Source: Limnobacter sp. (GTDB lineage Bacteria; Pseudomonadota; Gammaproteobacteria; Burkholderiales; Burkholderiaceae_E). From it: a DNA stretch of 34,634 nt. Both the position numbers and the translations under genes were made by a program. Each line of letters begins with the position of its first letter. Position 1 is the first letter of the stretch. Where the stretch lies: NCBI GenBank assembly GCA_012513825.1, contig JAAZBL010000469.1:1-34634 (forward strand), read 5' to 3'. This document shows, piece by piece, positions 15,987 through 23,674 of the stretch. A model generated the notes under the pieces. That model did not search any database, was not told the origin of the DNA, and worked only from the letters and a program-made list of their open reading frames with translations.

Positions 15987-16823
15987 ATGGATCAGACCGT
16001 CGAACGCCGTCAGAATTTCGAGCGGCGCCATCTCTACAGCTTGAAGCAAGCGCAGGTTTCCGCTCGGGCGGGCCTGGCCTGCGCGTCGCATGGTGCGAAG
16101 TCCGACGGGCCGGCGGTCCTGCCGACGCGCATGGCCCTCGATGGTGCAGGCGCCCGGGGCGCCGAAGCCGACTGGCTGCGCGGCAAGGGGTCGACCGCTG
16201 CCCCGGAGCCTGTCGAGCCGAACCCCGCATGGCCGGAGCCCACGCCGGACAATGCAGCCGGCTCCGGGCAGTTCCGCGCGGAAGCCGTGCTCGACAGCCT
16301 GAACGAGGCCTTGCTCGTCTTTGCCACAGACGGCGAAGTCCTGTACTGCAATCGCGCCACCAGGCGACTGCTCGCCTGCCATCGCGGCGTCGCGCTCGGC
16401 GGCGGCGGGCAGGCCCCGCTCAGGCTCGTCTGCGCTTCGAGCCGGGCCGCTGCGCGGCTCGCCACGGCGCTGCGCACGCGCCGCAGCGAAACGGTCGGCA
16501 TCCTGCTCGACACGCAGATGCGGCTGGTGCTGAAGCTGATGCCCGAAGCCGACGGCGTACGGGTCGCCTACCTGCTTGCGCTCGATGGCGGCCGGTTCCC
16601 GGAAAACGAGGGCGGCTGGTTGAGCGAGGCATTCGCGCTCAGCCCGGCCGAAGGCCGTGCCCTCGAAGCCCTCTCAGGCGCGGACCTGACCCGCGATGCG
16701 GCAGCCATGCTCGGCATCAGCAGCAACACGCTGAAGGACCATCTGGCGTCGATCTACTCGAAAACCGGCTGCAGCAGGAAGGTTCAGCTGTTTCGGCTGA
16801 TGGGGTTGGCCTACGGCGTCTGA
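15987..16823 (+). CDS. LuxR-type transcriptional regulator with PAS-like N-terminal region
   Basis: The 278-residue protein ends in a LuxR helix-turn-helix (ALSPAEGRALEALSGADLTR, then AAMLGISSNTLKDHLASIYS). The middle (AVLDSLNEALLVFATDGEVL, then NRATRRLL) resembles a PAS sensor fold, and the first 90 residues look disordered. There is no receiver domain, so it is not a standard response regulator. ATG 15987 follows GGGGGG by 3 bases; ATG 15975 is an in-frame alternative and the frame stays open back to 15747. It is divergent from the NarL regulator, kinase and fusion operon and may control it, which is an inference. The ligand is not evident. Confidence 0.78.
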   Translation: MDQTVERRQNFERRHLYSLKQAQVSARAGLACASHGAKSDGPAVLPTRMALDGAGARGAEADWLRGKGSTAAPEPVEPNPAWPEPTPDNAAGSGQFRAEAVLDSLNEALLVFATDGEVLYCNRATRRLLACHRGVALGGGGQAPLRLVCASSRAAARLATALRTRRSETVGILLDTQMRLVLKLMPEADGVRVAYLLALDGGRFPENEGGWLSEAFALSPAEGRALEALSGADLTRDAAAMLGISSNTLKDHLASIYSKTGCSRKVQLFRLMGLAYGV

Positions 16824-16937
16824 AGCCGGGCCACGCCAGCGCAGCGATCGCGATCGCCTCCGGCATGCACCGCGGCCGCGCCGAGCTTTCGGAACCCGGA
16901 GCGCCGCCGACGGTCGTCTCGCCGGGCAGGGCCGGGC

Positions 16938-16943
16938 TAGACT
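16938..16943 (+). promoter_or_regulatory. candidate -10 element upstream of the MFS gene
   Basis: TAGACT lies 78 bases before ATG 17022 within GGGCTAGACTCG, one of the few sigma70-like hexamers in this 198-base intergenic stretch. The -35 region is weak. The rest of the gap is GC-rich with no other obvious signal. Confidence 0.25.
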
Positions 16944-17021
16944 CGCGGGGCTGCCCGGAAACCGAAGCTCCGGGACCGCCCGGTCGCCTCGATTGGCCGG
17001 GTTCGCCCGGAGACCTTCCCG

Positions 17022-18359
17022 ATGCTTGCCGAAGTCGATTCCCGTTACGCCTGGTTCCGGCTGGCGGTCACGCTGGTCCTGATGACGATCGGCGGATGCG
17101 GGATGTACGTCGTCGTCGTCGTGCTGCCGGCCGTGCAGGCCGAATTCGGCATCGCACGCGGGCAGGCTTCGCTTCCCTACACGATGACGATGATCGGTTT
17201 CGGAATCGGCGGCGTGCTGATGGGGCGACTGTCGGACCGCCATGGCATCGTGCTGCCGCTGCGGATCGGTGCCGTGACGCTGGCGCTCGGTTTCGCGGCT
17301 GCCGCCATCTCGCCGAACCTGCTGACCTTCACGCTCGCGCAGGGGCTGCTGATCGGGCTGTTCGGCAGCGGCGCGATGTTCTCGCCGCTGATCACCGAAA
17401 CCTCGTTCTGGTTCCTGCGCCGTCGCGGCATCGCCGTCGCGATCTGCGCCAGCGGAAACTATCTCGCCGGCACGGTCTGGCCGCCGATCGTCCAGCACTT
17501 CGTCGATTCGTCGGGCTGGCGGGCAACCTACGTCGGGATCGGCCTCTTCTGCCTGGCCACGATGTTGCCGCTCGCGCAACTGATGCGCAGGCCGCGGCCC
17601 GGGGCGACTTCGCTCTCCGTCGACGGCCCGGCGCCGGCAGCAACTGCAACGGCGGTCCCGGCTACAACGGCGGCGTCAGGCGCAACGGCGGCTTCGGCCG
17701 CTTCGGCCGCTTCGGCCGCGACCGCGGCATCGACCGCCGCTGCGCTGGCGGACAGCGAGCGTCCGCTCGGGCTGTCGCCGGCCGGCCTGCAGAGCCTGCT
17801 CTGCATCGCCGGCGTCGCCTGCTGTGTCGCGATGTCGATGCCGCAGGTCCACATCGTGGCCTATTGCGCCGACCTCGGCTACGGGCCGGCGCGCGGCGCG
17901 CAGATGCTGTCGCTGATGCTCGGCTTCGGAATCGTCAGCCGCCTGGTCTCGGGGATGATCTGCGACCGGATCGGCGGCCTGCGCACGCTGCTGCTCGGCT
18001 CGATCATGCAGGGGATTGCGCTGCTGCTGTTCCTGCCTTTCGATTCGCTTGCGTCGCTCTACGTGATCTCGGCGCTTTTCGGCTTGTTCCAGGGTGGGAT
18101 CGTGCCCTCGTACGCGATCATCGTGCGCGAACACTTCTCGCCGGCGCAGGCCGGCGAAAGGATCGGCGCGGTGATCACGGCCACGCTTCTCGGCATGGCG
18201 CTCGGCGGCTGGCTGTCCGGCTTCATCTTCGACCTGACCGGCTCCTACGACGCTGCCTTCGTCAACGGCATCGCGTGGAACCTGCTGAACGTGGTCATCG
18301 TCGTCTGGCTGCTGCACCGCGCGCATCGCTCCGGTGGGCTGCGGCCGGCCTTCGCCTGA
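17022..18359 (+). CDS. MFS transporter
   Basis: The 445-residue protein is a major facilitator with about 12 membrane helices. The conserved loop 2-3 motif is present as GRLSDRHGIVLPLR (about residues 69-82), and a matching SGMICDRIGGLRTLLLGS follows helix 8. The central cytoplasmic loop holds an Ala/Thr/Ser-rich tract of about 45 residues, longer and simpler than usual. The family resembles oxalate/formate or monocarboxylate-type antiporters, but the substrate cannot be read. A GGAGA ribosome site precedes ATG 17022. A strong hairpin follows the stop. No catabolic gene adjoins it. Confidence 0.9.
   Translation: MLAEVDSRYAWFRLAVTLVLMTIGGCGMYVVVVVLPAVQAEFGIARGQASLPYTMTMIGFGIGGVLMGRLSDRHGIVLPLRIGAVTLALGFAAAAISPNLLTFTLAQGLLIGLFGSGAMFSPLITETSFWFLRRRGIAVAICASGNYLAGTVWPPIVQHFVDSSGWRATYVGIGLFCLATMLPLAQLMRRPRPGATSLSVDGPAPAATATAVPATTAASGATAASAASAASAATAASTAAALADSERPLGLSPAGLQSLLCIAGVACCVAMSMPQVHIVAYCADLGYGPARGAQMLSLMLGFGIVSRLVSGMICDRIGGLRTLLLGSIMQGIALLLFLPFDSLASLYVISALFGLFQGGIVPSYAIIVREHFSPAQAGERIGAVITATLLGMALGGWLSGFIFDLTGSYDAAFVNGIAWNLLNVVIVVWLLHRAHRSGGLRPAFA
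17691..17717 (+). repeat. three 9-bp repeats in the MFS central loop
   Basis: GCTTCGGCC occurs three times head to tail at 17691, 17700 and 17709, encoding Ala-Ser-Ala steps in the Ala-rich loop between the two halves of the transporter. Degenerate GCN-rich sequence surrounds it on both sides. It is in frame, so copy changes would only alter loop length. Confidence 0.7.
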
Positions 18360-18371
18360 GCGCGCTGGCGC

Positions 18372-18397
18372 GCGCCCCGGGCTGGACTACGGGGCGC
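18372..18397. terminator. 8-bp GC stem-loop after the MFS gene
   Basis: GCGCCCCG (18372-18379) pairs with CGGGGCGC (18390-18397) around a 10-base loop, 12 bases after the MFS stop. There is no T-run, so intrinsic termination would be inefficient, but its position fits a transcript end or mRNA-stabilising hairpin before the next small gene. Confidence 0.4.
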
Positions 18398-18497
18398 CGC
18401 GCGGCGCGACTCGTGCCATCATCGGGCTGTCCTCTCTTCGTTCCCGAACCGACTGCGCCGCCGAGGCGCAGGCGATCGACGTCAGCCTGGAGCCGCC

Positions 18498-18683
18498 ATG
18501 GACGCACGCGACAACGACCGGGTCACCATCGTCGACATCAGGATGCCGTTCTGGTCGATGGTGATCTTCATGGTGAAGGCGGCGATCGCCTCGATTCCGG
18601 CCTTCGTGATCCTGTCCGTCATTGGATCGATCGTATTCGCGCTGCTCGGCGGGCTGCTCGGCGGCCTGCACGCGATGATCTGA
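18498..18683 (+). CDS. small membrane protein of unknown function
   Basis: This 61-residue protein starts at ATG 18498 with GGAG 5 bases upstream. A charged N-terminus (MDARDNDRVTIVDIRMPFWS) precedes one long or two short hydrophobic stretches (about residues 20-57), the second ending in the glycine-rich LLGGLLGGLHAMI. It looks like an inner-membrane protein; small proteins of similar shape are often unannotated in betaproteobacteria. It ends two bases before the stop of the convergent quinone-reductase-like gene. No function can be given. Confidence 0.72.
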   Translation: MDARDNDRVTIVDIRMPFWSMVIFMVKAAIASIPAFVILSVIGSIVFALLGGLLGGLHAMI

Positions 18684-18685
18684 GC

Positions 18686-19678
18686 TCAGTCGATGCCGAC
18701 CAGCACCTTGCCGACGTTCGACATCGACTCGGTGGCCTCGTGTGCGGCCGCGATCTCGTCGAGCGGGAAAGTCCGGAACACCTGGTGGCGCAGGCGGCCT
18801 GCGACCAGTGCATCGGTGATCCAGCGCACGGCGTCGTCGTGCGCCTGCTCGGACATCGCGTAGACGAGCACGAAGCGCACGCACAGGTCCTTCGCCAGCA
18901 TCGACCAGAACGGCAGCGTCGGCTCGGGCACGGCGTCGGATGCGTAGGTCGCGATGACGCCGCCCGGTTTCAGCAGCGCGATGTCGTCGGCGAGGTTGGC
19001 GCCGAACGCGACCTCGATGACCCGATCGATCGGTGCCTCGGCGCCGCACATCTCGCGTATGCGCTCGACGACGTTCTCGGTCTTGCGGTTGACGACCGCG
19101 TCGGCGCCGGCCTCGAGCGCGCGGGCCGCCTGTTCGTCGCGGCTGACCGTCGCGATCACGCGCGCGGCGCCGCCCAGCCGCGCGATCTGCACGGCGTAAT
19201 AGCCGACCGCACCCGCACCGCCCTGGACCAGGACCGTGCGGCCGCTGACCGAGCCGTCGGCATGGACGCATCGATGCGCGGTCATGACGGGAATTCCCAG
19301 GCAGGCTCCGGCGTCGAAGCCGACGTCGTCCGGCAGCCAGACCGCCTTGTGGGCGGGCACCGTCGTGTACTGGGCGGCCGTGCCGAAAGGGCGGCCGAGG
19401 TTCGCCTCGTAGACCCAGACGCGTTCGCCGATCCGGCCGGGGTCGACGCCCTCGCCGACCGCGTCGATCTCGCCGGCGCCGTCCTGGTGCGGAATGACCA
19501 GAGGGAACGGCATCTCCTTGACGCGCAGGCCGCTTCGGCTCTTCGTGTCCGACGGATTGACCGCCGACACCCTGACCCGCACGCGGACCTCGCCCGGCGC
19601 CGGTCGCGGTTCCGGCTGCTCGCCGACCTTCAGCACTTCGCGCGCGGCGCCCTTCTTTTCGTACCAGGCAGCTTTCAT
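18686..19678 (-). CDS. NADPH:quinone reductase-like MDR-family oxidoreductase
   Basis: The 330-residue protein is a zinc-free medium-chain dehydrogenase/reductase of the quinone oxidoreductase branch. It has an N-terminal GroES-like domain (AVNPSDTKSRSG, then IPHQDGAGEIDAVGEGV) and a nucleotide-binding domain with VQGGAGAVGYYAVQIARLGG, near residues 150-169. The cysteines that bind structural zinc in alcohol dehydrogenases are absent, consistent with the family. It probably reduces quinones or enones with NADPH in the cytoplasm. AGGA lies about 9 bases before ATG 19678. It is a single gene, convergent with the small membrane protein. The physiological substrate is unknown. Confidence 0.9.
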   Translation of the reverse strand: MKAAWYEKKGAAREVLKVGEQPEPRPAPGEVRVRVRVSAVNPSDTKSRSGLRVKEMPFPLVIPHQDGAGEIDAVGEGVDPGRIGERVWVYEANLGRPFGTAAQYTTVPAHKAVWLPDDVGFDAGACLGIPVMTAHRCVHADGSVSGRTVLVQGGAGAVGYYAVQIARLGGAARVIATVSRDEQAARALEAGADAVVNRKTENVVERIREMCGAEAPIDRVIEVAFGANLADDIALLKPGGVIATYASDAVPEPTLPFWSMLAKDLCVRFVLVYAMSEQAHDDAVRWITDALVAGRLRHQVFRTFPLDEIAAAHEATESMSNVGKVLVGID

Positions 19679-19778
19679 CTTCGAATTCCTATCGGGGCGG
19701 TGCCATCGACCGGCAACGATCGACGCAGTCTAGCCTCGTGCACGCACCGGACCGCCTATTCCGGCGCACTGCGCCCGG

Positions 19779-21278
19779 CTAAGCCGGCCGCGCACCGTCG
19801 CCGGCCACGGCGGTCGGCAGTTCGATCGTGACCAGCAGGCCGCCGCCGGCGCGGTTCGAAGCGACGATCGTCCCGCCGTGCGCGGCCACGGCCCGGCGGG
19901 CGATCGCCAGCCCGAGGCCATAGCCGCTGCCCAACGCGGCCGCGTTGCGGCCACGCTGGAACGGTTCGAAGATCGTCTCGAGTTCGTCGGCTGCGACGCC
20001 GGGCCCGCTGTCGGCGATCGTCACCGCGACCCGGTTGGCGCGTGCCGGCGCCACGGCGACCTCGACCGAACTGCCCGGCGGTGAGTGCCGGATCGCGTTT
20101 CGGATCACGTTGTCGAAGGCGCGCTGCAGCCAGTCGGCATGCGCCGCGACGGCGACCGCCTGCGTCTGCGCAGGACCGCCGGCCGCTTCGACGAAACGAA
20201 CGTCCTTGCCGATCGCCTGCGCCTCGAAACGCGCGTCGGCGACGACTTCGTCGAGCAGGCCGGACAATTCGGCGACGCGTGCCGGCGATTCGGTGGCGTT
20301 CGCCTCGAGTCGCGCGAGCGCCAGCAACTCGCCGACGAGCGCATCGAGCCGCTGCGCTTCGAGTTCGATCCGCTCGAGCATCGCCGCGCTGCGTTCCGGG
20401 CTCTGCCGCGCCAGCCCGATCGCCGCCTGCAGCCGGGCCAGCGGCGAGCGAAGTTCGTGCGAGACGTCGTGCAGCAGGCGTCGCTGCGAGACGATCAGTT
20501 TCTGCAGGCGCTCGACCATCAGGTCGAAGTCGTGGCCGAGGTCGGCGATCTCGTCGACGCGTCGGCCCATCAGCGGTGCGGCGCGCGTCTCGAGACGGCC
20601 GTCGGCGACCGACGCGAAGGCGCCGCGCAGGTGCCGGATCGGCCGCGTCAGGTGCCAGGCGAGCAGGCCGCTGAACGCGAGGCTCGCCAGCACGCCGATC
20701 GCGATGCCGACGAGCGGCCCCGGTTGCGTGCGTCGCAGCCGCGGGGACGCGCGCACTCCGGGGCGACCGGGCACGGCCGCATCGGGGCCGGTCGCCGCGA
20801 CGAAGAGCAGCCAGTGCCCGCCGGCCGGCGACTCGACGACACGGACGTTGTGCGCGACCCGCGGTCCGCTGCCGAAGGGTCGCTGCGATCCGGCACTGCG
20901 CGCTTGCGCATCGGCCAATGCGTCAGCCGGTACCGGTCGCCCGAGCAGGTCCTGTCCCTGCCGGTCGACGGCGAACAGCGTCGCTTCGCCGCGCGGCAGC
21001 GCGTCGGCATCGGCGAGCAGCGCGCGCAATGCCGCTTCGCCGCCGTAGCGCAGGCTCGCCGCAGCCGATTGCAGCAGCAGCGCCGTGCGCGGGCCTGCCG
21101 CGAGCACCGGTTCGGGCTGCGCGGCCCGCTGTTGTTGCTGGTGAAACCAGACCGCGACGCCGACGGCCGCGCCGGCGGCGAGCAGCGTCAGCCAGAAGCC
21201 GATGAAGAGTTTCCAGAACAGGCGGTTGCGACCGAGCGCCGAATGCCGCGCAGCGGCGTCTTCAGGCTGCCGGCTCAT
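19779..21278 (-). CDS. sensor histidine kinase, CpxA/EnvZ type
   Basis: The 499-residue kinase has a membrane helix at about residues 21-45, a periplasmic sensor of roughly 140 residues, a second helix at about 187-210, a HAMP linker, HisKA with LLHDVSHELRSPLARL (His274) and a HATPase with FDNVIRNAIRHS, ADSGPGVAADELE and GYGLGLAIARR. This is the layout of CpxA. The cognate OmpR-type regulator gene lies upstream on the same strand, 65 bases away, and a Spy/CpxP-like gene diverges from it. These neighbours make an envelope-stress role likely. Start ATG 21278 gives a normal short cytoplasmic N-terminus (MSRQPEDAAARHS); no strong ribosome site is seen. Confidence 0.9.
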   Translation of the reverse strand: MSRQPEDAAARHSALGRNRLFWKLFIGFWLTLLAAGAAVGVAVWFHQQQQRAAQPEPVLAAGPRTALLLQSAAASLRYGGEAALRALLADADALPRGEATLFAVDRQGQDLLGRPVPADALADAQARSAGSQRPFGSGPRVAHNVRVVESPAGGHWLLFVAATGPDAAVPGRPGVRASPRLRRTQPGPLVGIAIGVLASLAFSGLLAWHLTRPIRHLRGAFASVADGRLETRAAPLMGRRVDEIADLGHDFDLMVERLQKLIVSQRRLLHDVSHELRSPLARLQAAIGLARQSPERSAAMLERIELEAQRLDALVGELLALARLEANATESPARVAELSGLLDEVVADARFEAQAIGKDVRFVEAAGGPAQTQAVAVAAHADWLQRAFDNVIRNAIRHSPPGSSVEVAVAPARANRVAVTIADSGPGVAADELETIFEPFQRGRNAAALGSGYGLGLAIARRAVAAHGGTIVASNRAGGGLLVTIELPTAVAGDGARPA

Positions 21279-21343
21279 CGTGTCGGCATCCGTTCGGTCC
21301 GACCCGGGGGGCGAGCCCGGAACCTGCGCAGTGTCGACACGCG

Positions 21344-22036
21344 CTAGTCCGGGTCGCGGACGAACTGGTAGCCGCGACCGCGCACGGTACCGATCCACGA
21401 GCTGCCGTCGGGACGCGGCCCAAGCTTCTGGCGCAGGCTGCTGACATGGACGTCGATCGCGCGATCGAAGCGCGCCAGCGGCCGGCCGAGCGCGGTCTCC
21501 GACAGCTCCGACTTGTCGACCACCTGTCCGGCCTTGCGCGCCAGCGCCTCGAGCAGGCTGAATTCGGTGCTGGTCAACGGGAGCGGTGCATCGTGCCACT
21601 CGGCCTGCCGCGTTCCGGGCCACAGGCGCAGCGGACCGACGACGATCGGACCGTCGGCGCCCGCGCTGTCGACAGGCTGCACGCGCCGGAGGATCGCGCG
21701 CAGGCGCGCGGCCAGCTCGCGCGGCGTGCAGGGCTTCGGCACGTAGTCGTCGGCGCCGAGCTCGAGCCCGACGATCCGGTCGATGTCGTCGCCGCGGGCC
21801 GTGAGCATGACGACAGGGACGTTGCTGCGTGCACGGATTCGCTTCAGCGCCTCGATGCCACCGATCCCGGGCATCATCACGTCGAGCACGACGATGTCGA
21901 ATCCGGCGTCGACGGCATGAACGCTGCCGGTTTCGCCGTCGTGGACGGCCTCGGCCTCGAAGCCGTCCTGGACCAGGTATTCGACGAGCATCGACGCGAG
22001 TTCGGCGTCGTCGTCGACGAGGAGCACGCGTGCCAC
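21344..22036 (-). CDS. OmpR-family response regulator, CpxR-like
   Basis: The 230-residue protein has a receiver (MARVLLVDDDAELASMLVEY, phospho-Asp52 in VVLDVMMPG, Lys in DYVPKPCTPREL) and a winged-helix output domain (LTSTEFSLLEALARKAGQVV, ending in GTVRGRGYQFVRDPD). The start must be GTG 22036, because an in-frame TAG stands 9 bases upstream. It is the partner of the CpxA-like kinase downstream. A perfect CpxR-type site lies about 113 bases upstream of its start, in the region shared with the Spy-like gene, so both directions may be controlled by this regulator, including itself. Confidence 0.92.
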   Translation of the reverse strand: MARVLLVDDDAELASMLVEYLVQDGFEAEAVHDGETGSVHAVDAGFDIVVLDVMMPGIGGIEALKRIRARSNVPVVMLTARGDDIDRIVGLELGADDYVPKPCTPRELAARLRAILRRVQPVDSAGADGPIVVGPLRLWPGTRQAEWHDAPLPLTSTEFSLLEALARKAGQVVDKSELSETALGRPLARFDRAIDVHVSSLRQKLGPRPDGSSWIGTVRGRGYQFVRDPD

Positions 22037-22149
22037 GGGGTTCTAGGTCTGAGAGCGGGGGAGCCGCGGAGGGTAAGCGAGCGACATCGCCGCGATCATA
22101 GCGTCGGCCCGCTGGCGGTGATCGCGACGCGCAGTTCCAGGCCACGACG

Positions 22150-22164
22150 TTTACCAAGCTTTAC
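22150..22164 (-). promoter_or_regulatory. perfect CpxR-type box (GTAAA-N5-GTAAA)
   Basis: The plus strand reads TTTACCAAGCTTTAC, which is GTAAAGCTTGGTAAA on the minus strand: two exact GTAAA half-sites separated by 5 bases, the published CpxR consensus of enterobacteria. It lies in the 279-base region between the OmpR-type regulator (start 22036) and the Spy-like gene (start 22316). Its right half overlaps a TTTACA hexamer (22160-22165) that could serve as -35 for the Spy-like gene, with TTAACG at 22181-22186 as a poor -10. Confidence 0.7.
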
Positions 22165-22315
22165 ACGATCCGAACTCCGGTTAACGCGAGCCTGGCGCAG
22201 CATTCGATCGTGCCCTGCGCCGGACGGATCCGGCGGCAGGGGCAAGGGGGCAGCGCGGCGTGGCCGCTTCGCCCGCAAGCTGATTCGCAAGCTGATTCGA
22301 CAAGGAGAATCAAGG

Positions 22316-22900
22316 ATGAACAAGCGTCTTCTCACTGGCCTGGCCGTCGCAGGGACCCTGGCGATCGGTGCGCCGATGCTGGTCAGCGCCCAGGGTGGAC
22401 CGGGCGGCGAAGGGCCGCGTGCCGGCATGCAGCGCGACGACGCGTCGCCGCGCTACGAGCGGGGGCACCGCCATCATCATCACGGCGAGCACGGCATGTA
22501 CGGCCGCGGCGGCGAGCGCATGGGCGGATTCGGCCCTCATGCCCGCGGCGGAGACTTCATCTACGGGTTCGGTCCGCGCGCGATGCGTGGCCTCGACCTG
22601 AGCGAGGAGCAGCGCGACAAGCTGTTCGAGCTGCGGCACGCCGCGGCGCCGAAGTTCCGCGAACAGGGCAAGGCCCTGCGCGACGCTCACCGCGAACTGC
22701 GCCGGCTGTCGATGTCCGACGACTACGACGAGGCGAAGGCGGCCGCGATCGGCGAGCGCGCGGCCAAGGCCATGACCGAGATGGTTCAGCTTCGCGCAAG
22801 GAACGCGAACGAGTTCTGGAAACTTCTCACGCCCGAGCAGCGCGAGAAGCTGGCCGATCGCGCGAAGCGCGGCGAGCAGAGGCGCGGATCGCGCGGCTGA
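22316..22900 (+). CDS. Spy/CpxP-family periplasmic protein, His-rich
   Basis: The 194-residue secreted protein has a signal peptide (MNKRLLTGLAVAGTLAIGAP, ending near VSAQG, about residue 25). A Gly/His-rich region (RGHRHHHHGEHGMYG, about residues 49-63) is followed by helical Spy-type segments: LDLSEEQRDKLFELRHAAAP and, near the C-terminus, LTPEQREKLADRA, the two LTxxQ-like motifs of the family. Spy and CpxP are ATP-independent periplasmic chaperones or stress sensors. AAGGAG lies 10 bases before ATG 22316. Divergence from a CpxA/CpxR-like pair and a CpxR-type box support stress induction. The His cluster suggests metal binding, an inference. Confidence 0.88.
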   Translation: MNKRLLTGLAVAGTLAIGAPMLVSAQGGPGGEGPRAGMQRDDASPRYERGHRHHHHGEHGMYGRGGERMGGFGPHARGGDFIYGFGPRAMRGLDLSEEQRDKLFELRHAAAPKFREQGKALRDAHRELRRLSMSDDYDEAKAAAIGERAAKAMTEMVQLRARNANEFWKLLTPEQREKLADRAKRGEQRRGSRG

Positions 22901-22926
22901 TCGTCGGGCCCGCATCTCCTCCATGC

Positions 22927-22948
22927 CCCGCCGCCGCACGGCGGCGGG
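22927..22948. terminator. 9-bp GC stem-loop after the Spy-like gene
   Basis: CCCGCCGCC (22927-22935) pairs perfectly with GGCGGCGGG (22940-22948) around a GCAC loop, 27 bases after the stop. The hairpin is very stable, but no T-run follows, as is common in GC-rich genomes. It is the best terminator candidate of the window. Confidence 0.55.
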
Positions 22949-22969
22949 CGGCCTCCGCCCGGATCGCAT

Positions 22970-22999
22970 CGGCGCTCGCGGTCCCTGAACCGAGCGCCG
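22970..22999. other. inverted repeat immediately upstream of yaeQ
   Basis: CGGCGCTCG (22970-22978) and CGAGCGCCG (22991-22999) are exact reverse complements around a 12-base loop that itself contains CGGT/ACCG. It ends 2 bases before the TAAAGT hexamer and 14 bases before the yaeQ ATG, so it covers the place where a -35 and spacer would lie. It could be an operator or part of the end of the spy-like transcript. Confidence 0.4.
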
Positions 23000-23001
23000 T
23001 G

Positions 23002-23007
23002 TAAAGT
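23002..23007 (+). promoter_or_regulatory. candidate -10 element of yaeQ, leaderless arrangement
   Basis: TAAAGT ends 6 bases before ATG 23014 (TAAAGTGCCGCGATG) and there is no Shine-Dalgarno sequence. This spacing would start the transcript at or next to the ATG. The -35 region is not recognisable. Confidence 0.45.
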
Positions 23008-23013
23008 GCCGCG

Positions 23014-23571
23014 ATGGCATTGCGCTCGACGATCCACAAGGCCGTGCTGTCGATCGCCGACATCGACCGCGGCTACTACGGCGACCACGAACTGACGCTC
23101 GCGCTGCACCCGTCCGAGACCGAAGAGCGGATGATGGTGCGGCTGCTGGCGTTCGCGCTGCACGCGGGCGACGGACTCGCGTTCGGACGCGGACTGTCGA
23201 CCGACGACGAACCCGATCTGTGGCGACGCGATCCGACCGGGCTGGTCGAGCACTGGATCGACGTCGGCTGGCCCGACGAACGCCGGGTCCGGCGCGCTTG
23301 CGGACGCGCCGCGCGCGTTTCGGTGCTGAGCTACGGCGGCAGGCGCGCCGATGTCTGGTGGACGCAGAACGCGGCGGCAATGGCGCGCAACGCCGGGCTC
23401 GACGTCGCTGCCGTGCCGCCGCAGGCGACGGCGGGTCTGTCTGGGCTGGCGCGGCGCGCGATGCGGCTGAGCGTGAACGTGCAGGACGGCCACATCTGGG
23501 TCGGCGACGACAGCGGCGACGGCGTCGGATTCGAACTGGACGTGTTGCATGAGGCGCGTCGTCGCGCCTGA
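23014..23571 (+). CDS. yaeQ: YaeQ family protein
   Basis: The 185-residue protein matches YaeQ over its full usual length: MALRSTIHKAVLSIADIDRG at the N-terminus, then YYGDHELTLALHPSETEERM, and WWTQNAAAMAR in the C-terminal half. YaeQ proteins have a PD-(D/E)XK nuclease-like fold, and the biochemical role is unsettled (early work linked it to suppression of rfaH defects). No signal peptide or membrane segment is seen, so it is cytoplasmic. It has no ribosome site and a -10-like hexamer right in front of the ATG, suggesting a leaderless mRNA. It converges on the SDR gene. Confidence 0.93.
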   Translation: MALRSTIHKAVLSIADIDRGYYGDHELTLALHPSETEERMMVRLLAFALHAGDGLAFGRGLSTDDEPDLWRRDPTGLVEHWIDVGWPDERRVRRACGRAARVSVLSYGGRRADVWWTQNAAAMARNAGLDVAAVPPQATAGLSGLARRAMRLSVNVQDGHIWVGDDSGDGVGFELDVLHEARRRA

Positions 23572-23626
23572 TCGGTACGCGTGGTCGGGCCGCCCGCCTG
23601 CGTGCCGGCCTGCCTGCGTTCCTGCC

Positions 23627-23674
23627 CGCCTGTGCTCAGGCTCGCCTGTGCTCAGGCCCGCCTGTGCTCACGCC
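23627..23674. repeat. three 16-bp tandem repeats at the yaeQ/SDR junction
   Basis: CGCCTGTGCTCAGGCT, CGCCTGTGCTCAGGCC and CGCCTGTGCTCACGCC follow each other at 23627, 23643 and 23659. The third copy contains the stop codon of the minus-strand SDR gene (23668-23670). Looser CCTGCC/GCCTGC repeats continue back to about 23590. Each unit can fold weakly (GCCTG...CAGGC). A shared transcript-end function for the two convergent genes is possible but not shown. Confidence 0.75.

Noticed and set aside
16229-19831. A 3.6-kb open frame on the plus strand crossing the LuxR, MFS and quinone-reductase genes
   Set aside because: It runs through several well-supported genes on both strands and has low-complexity Arg/Ala-rich translation; long shadows are usual at this GC content.
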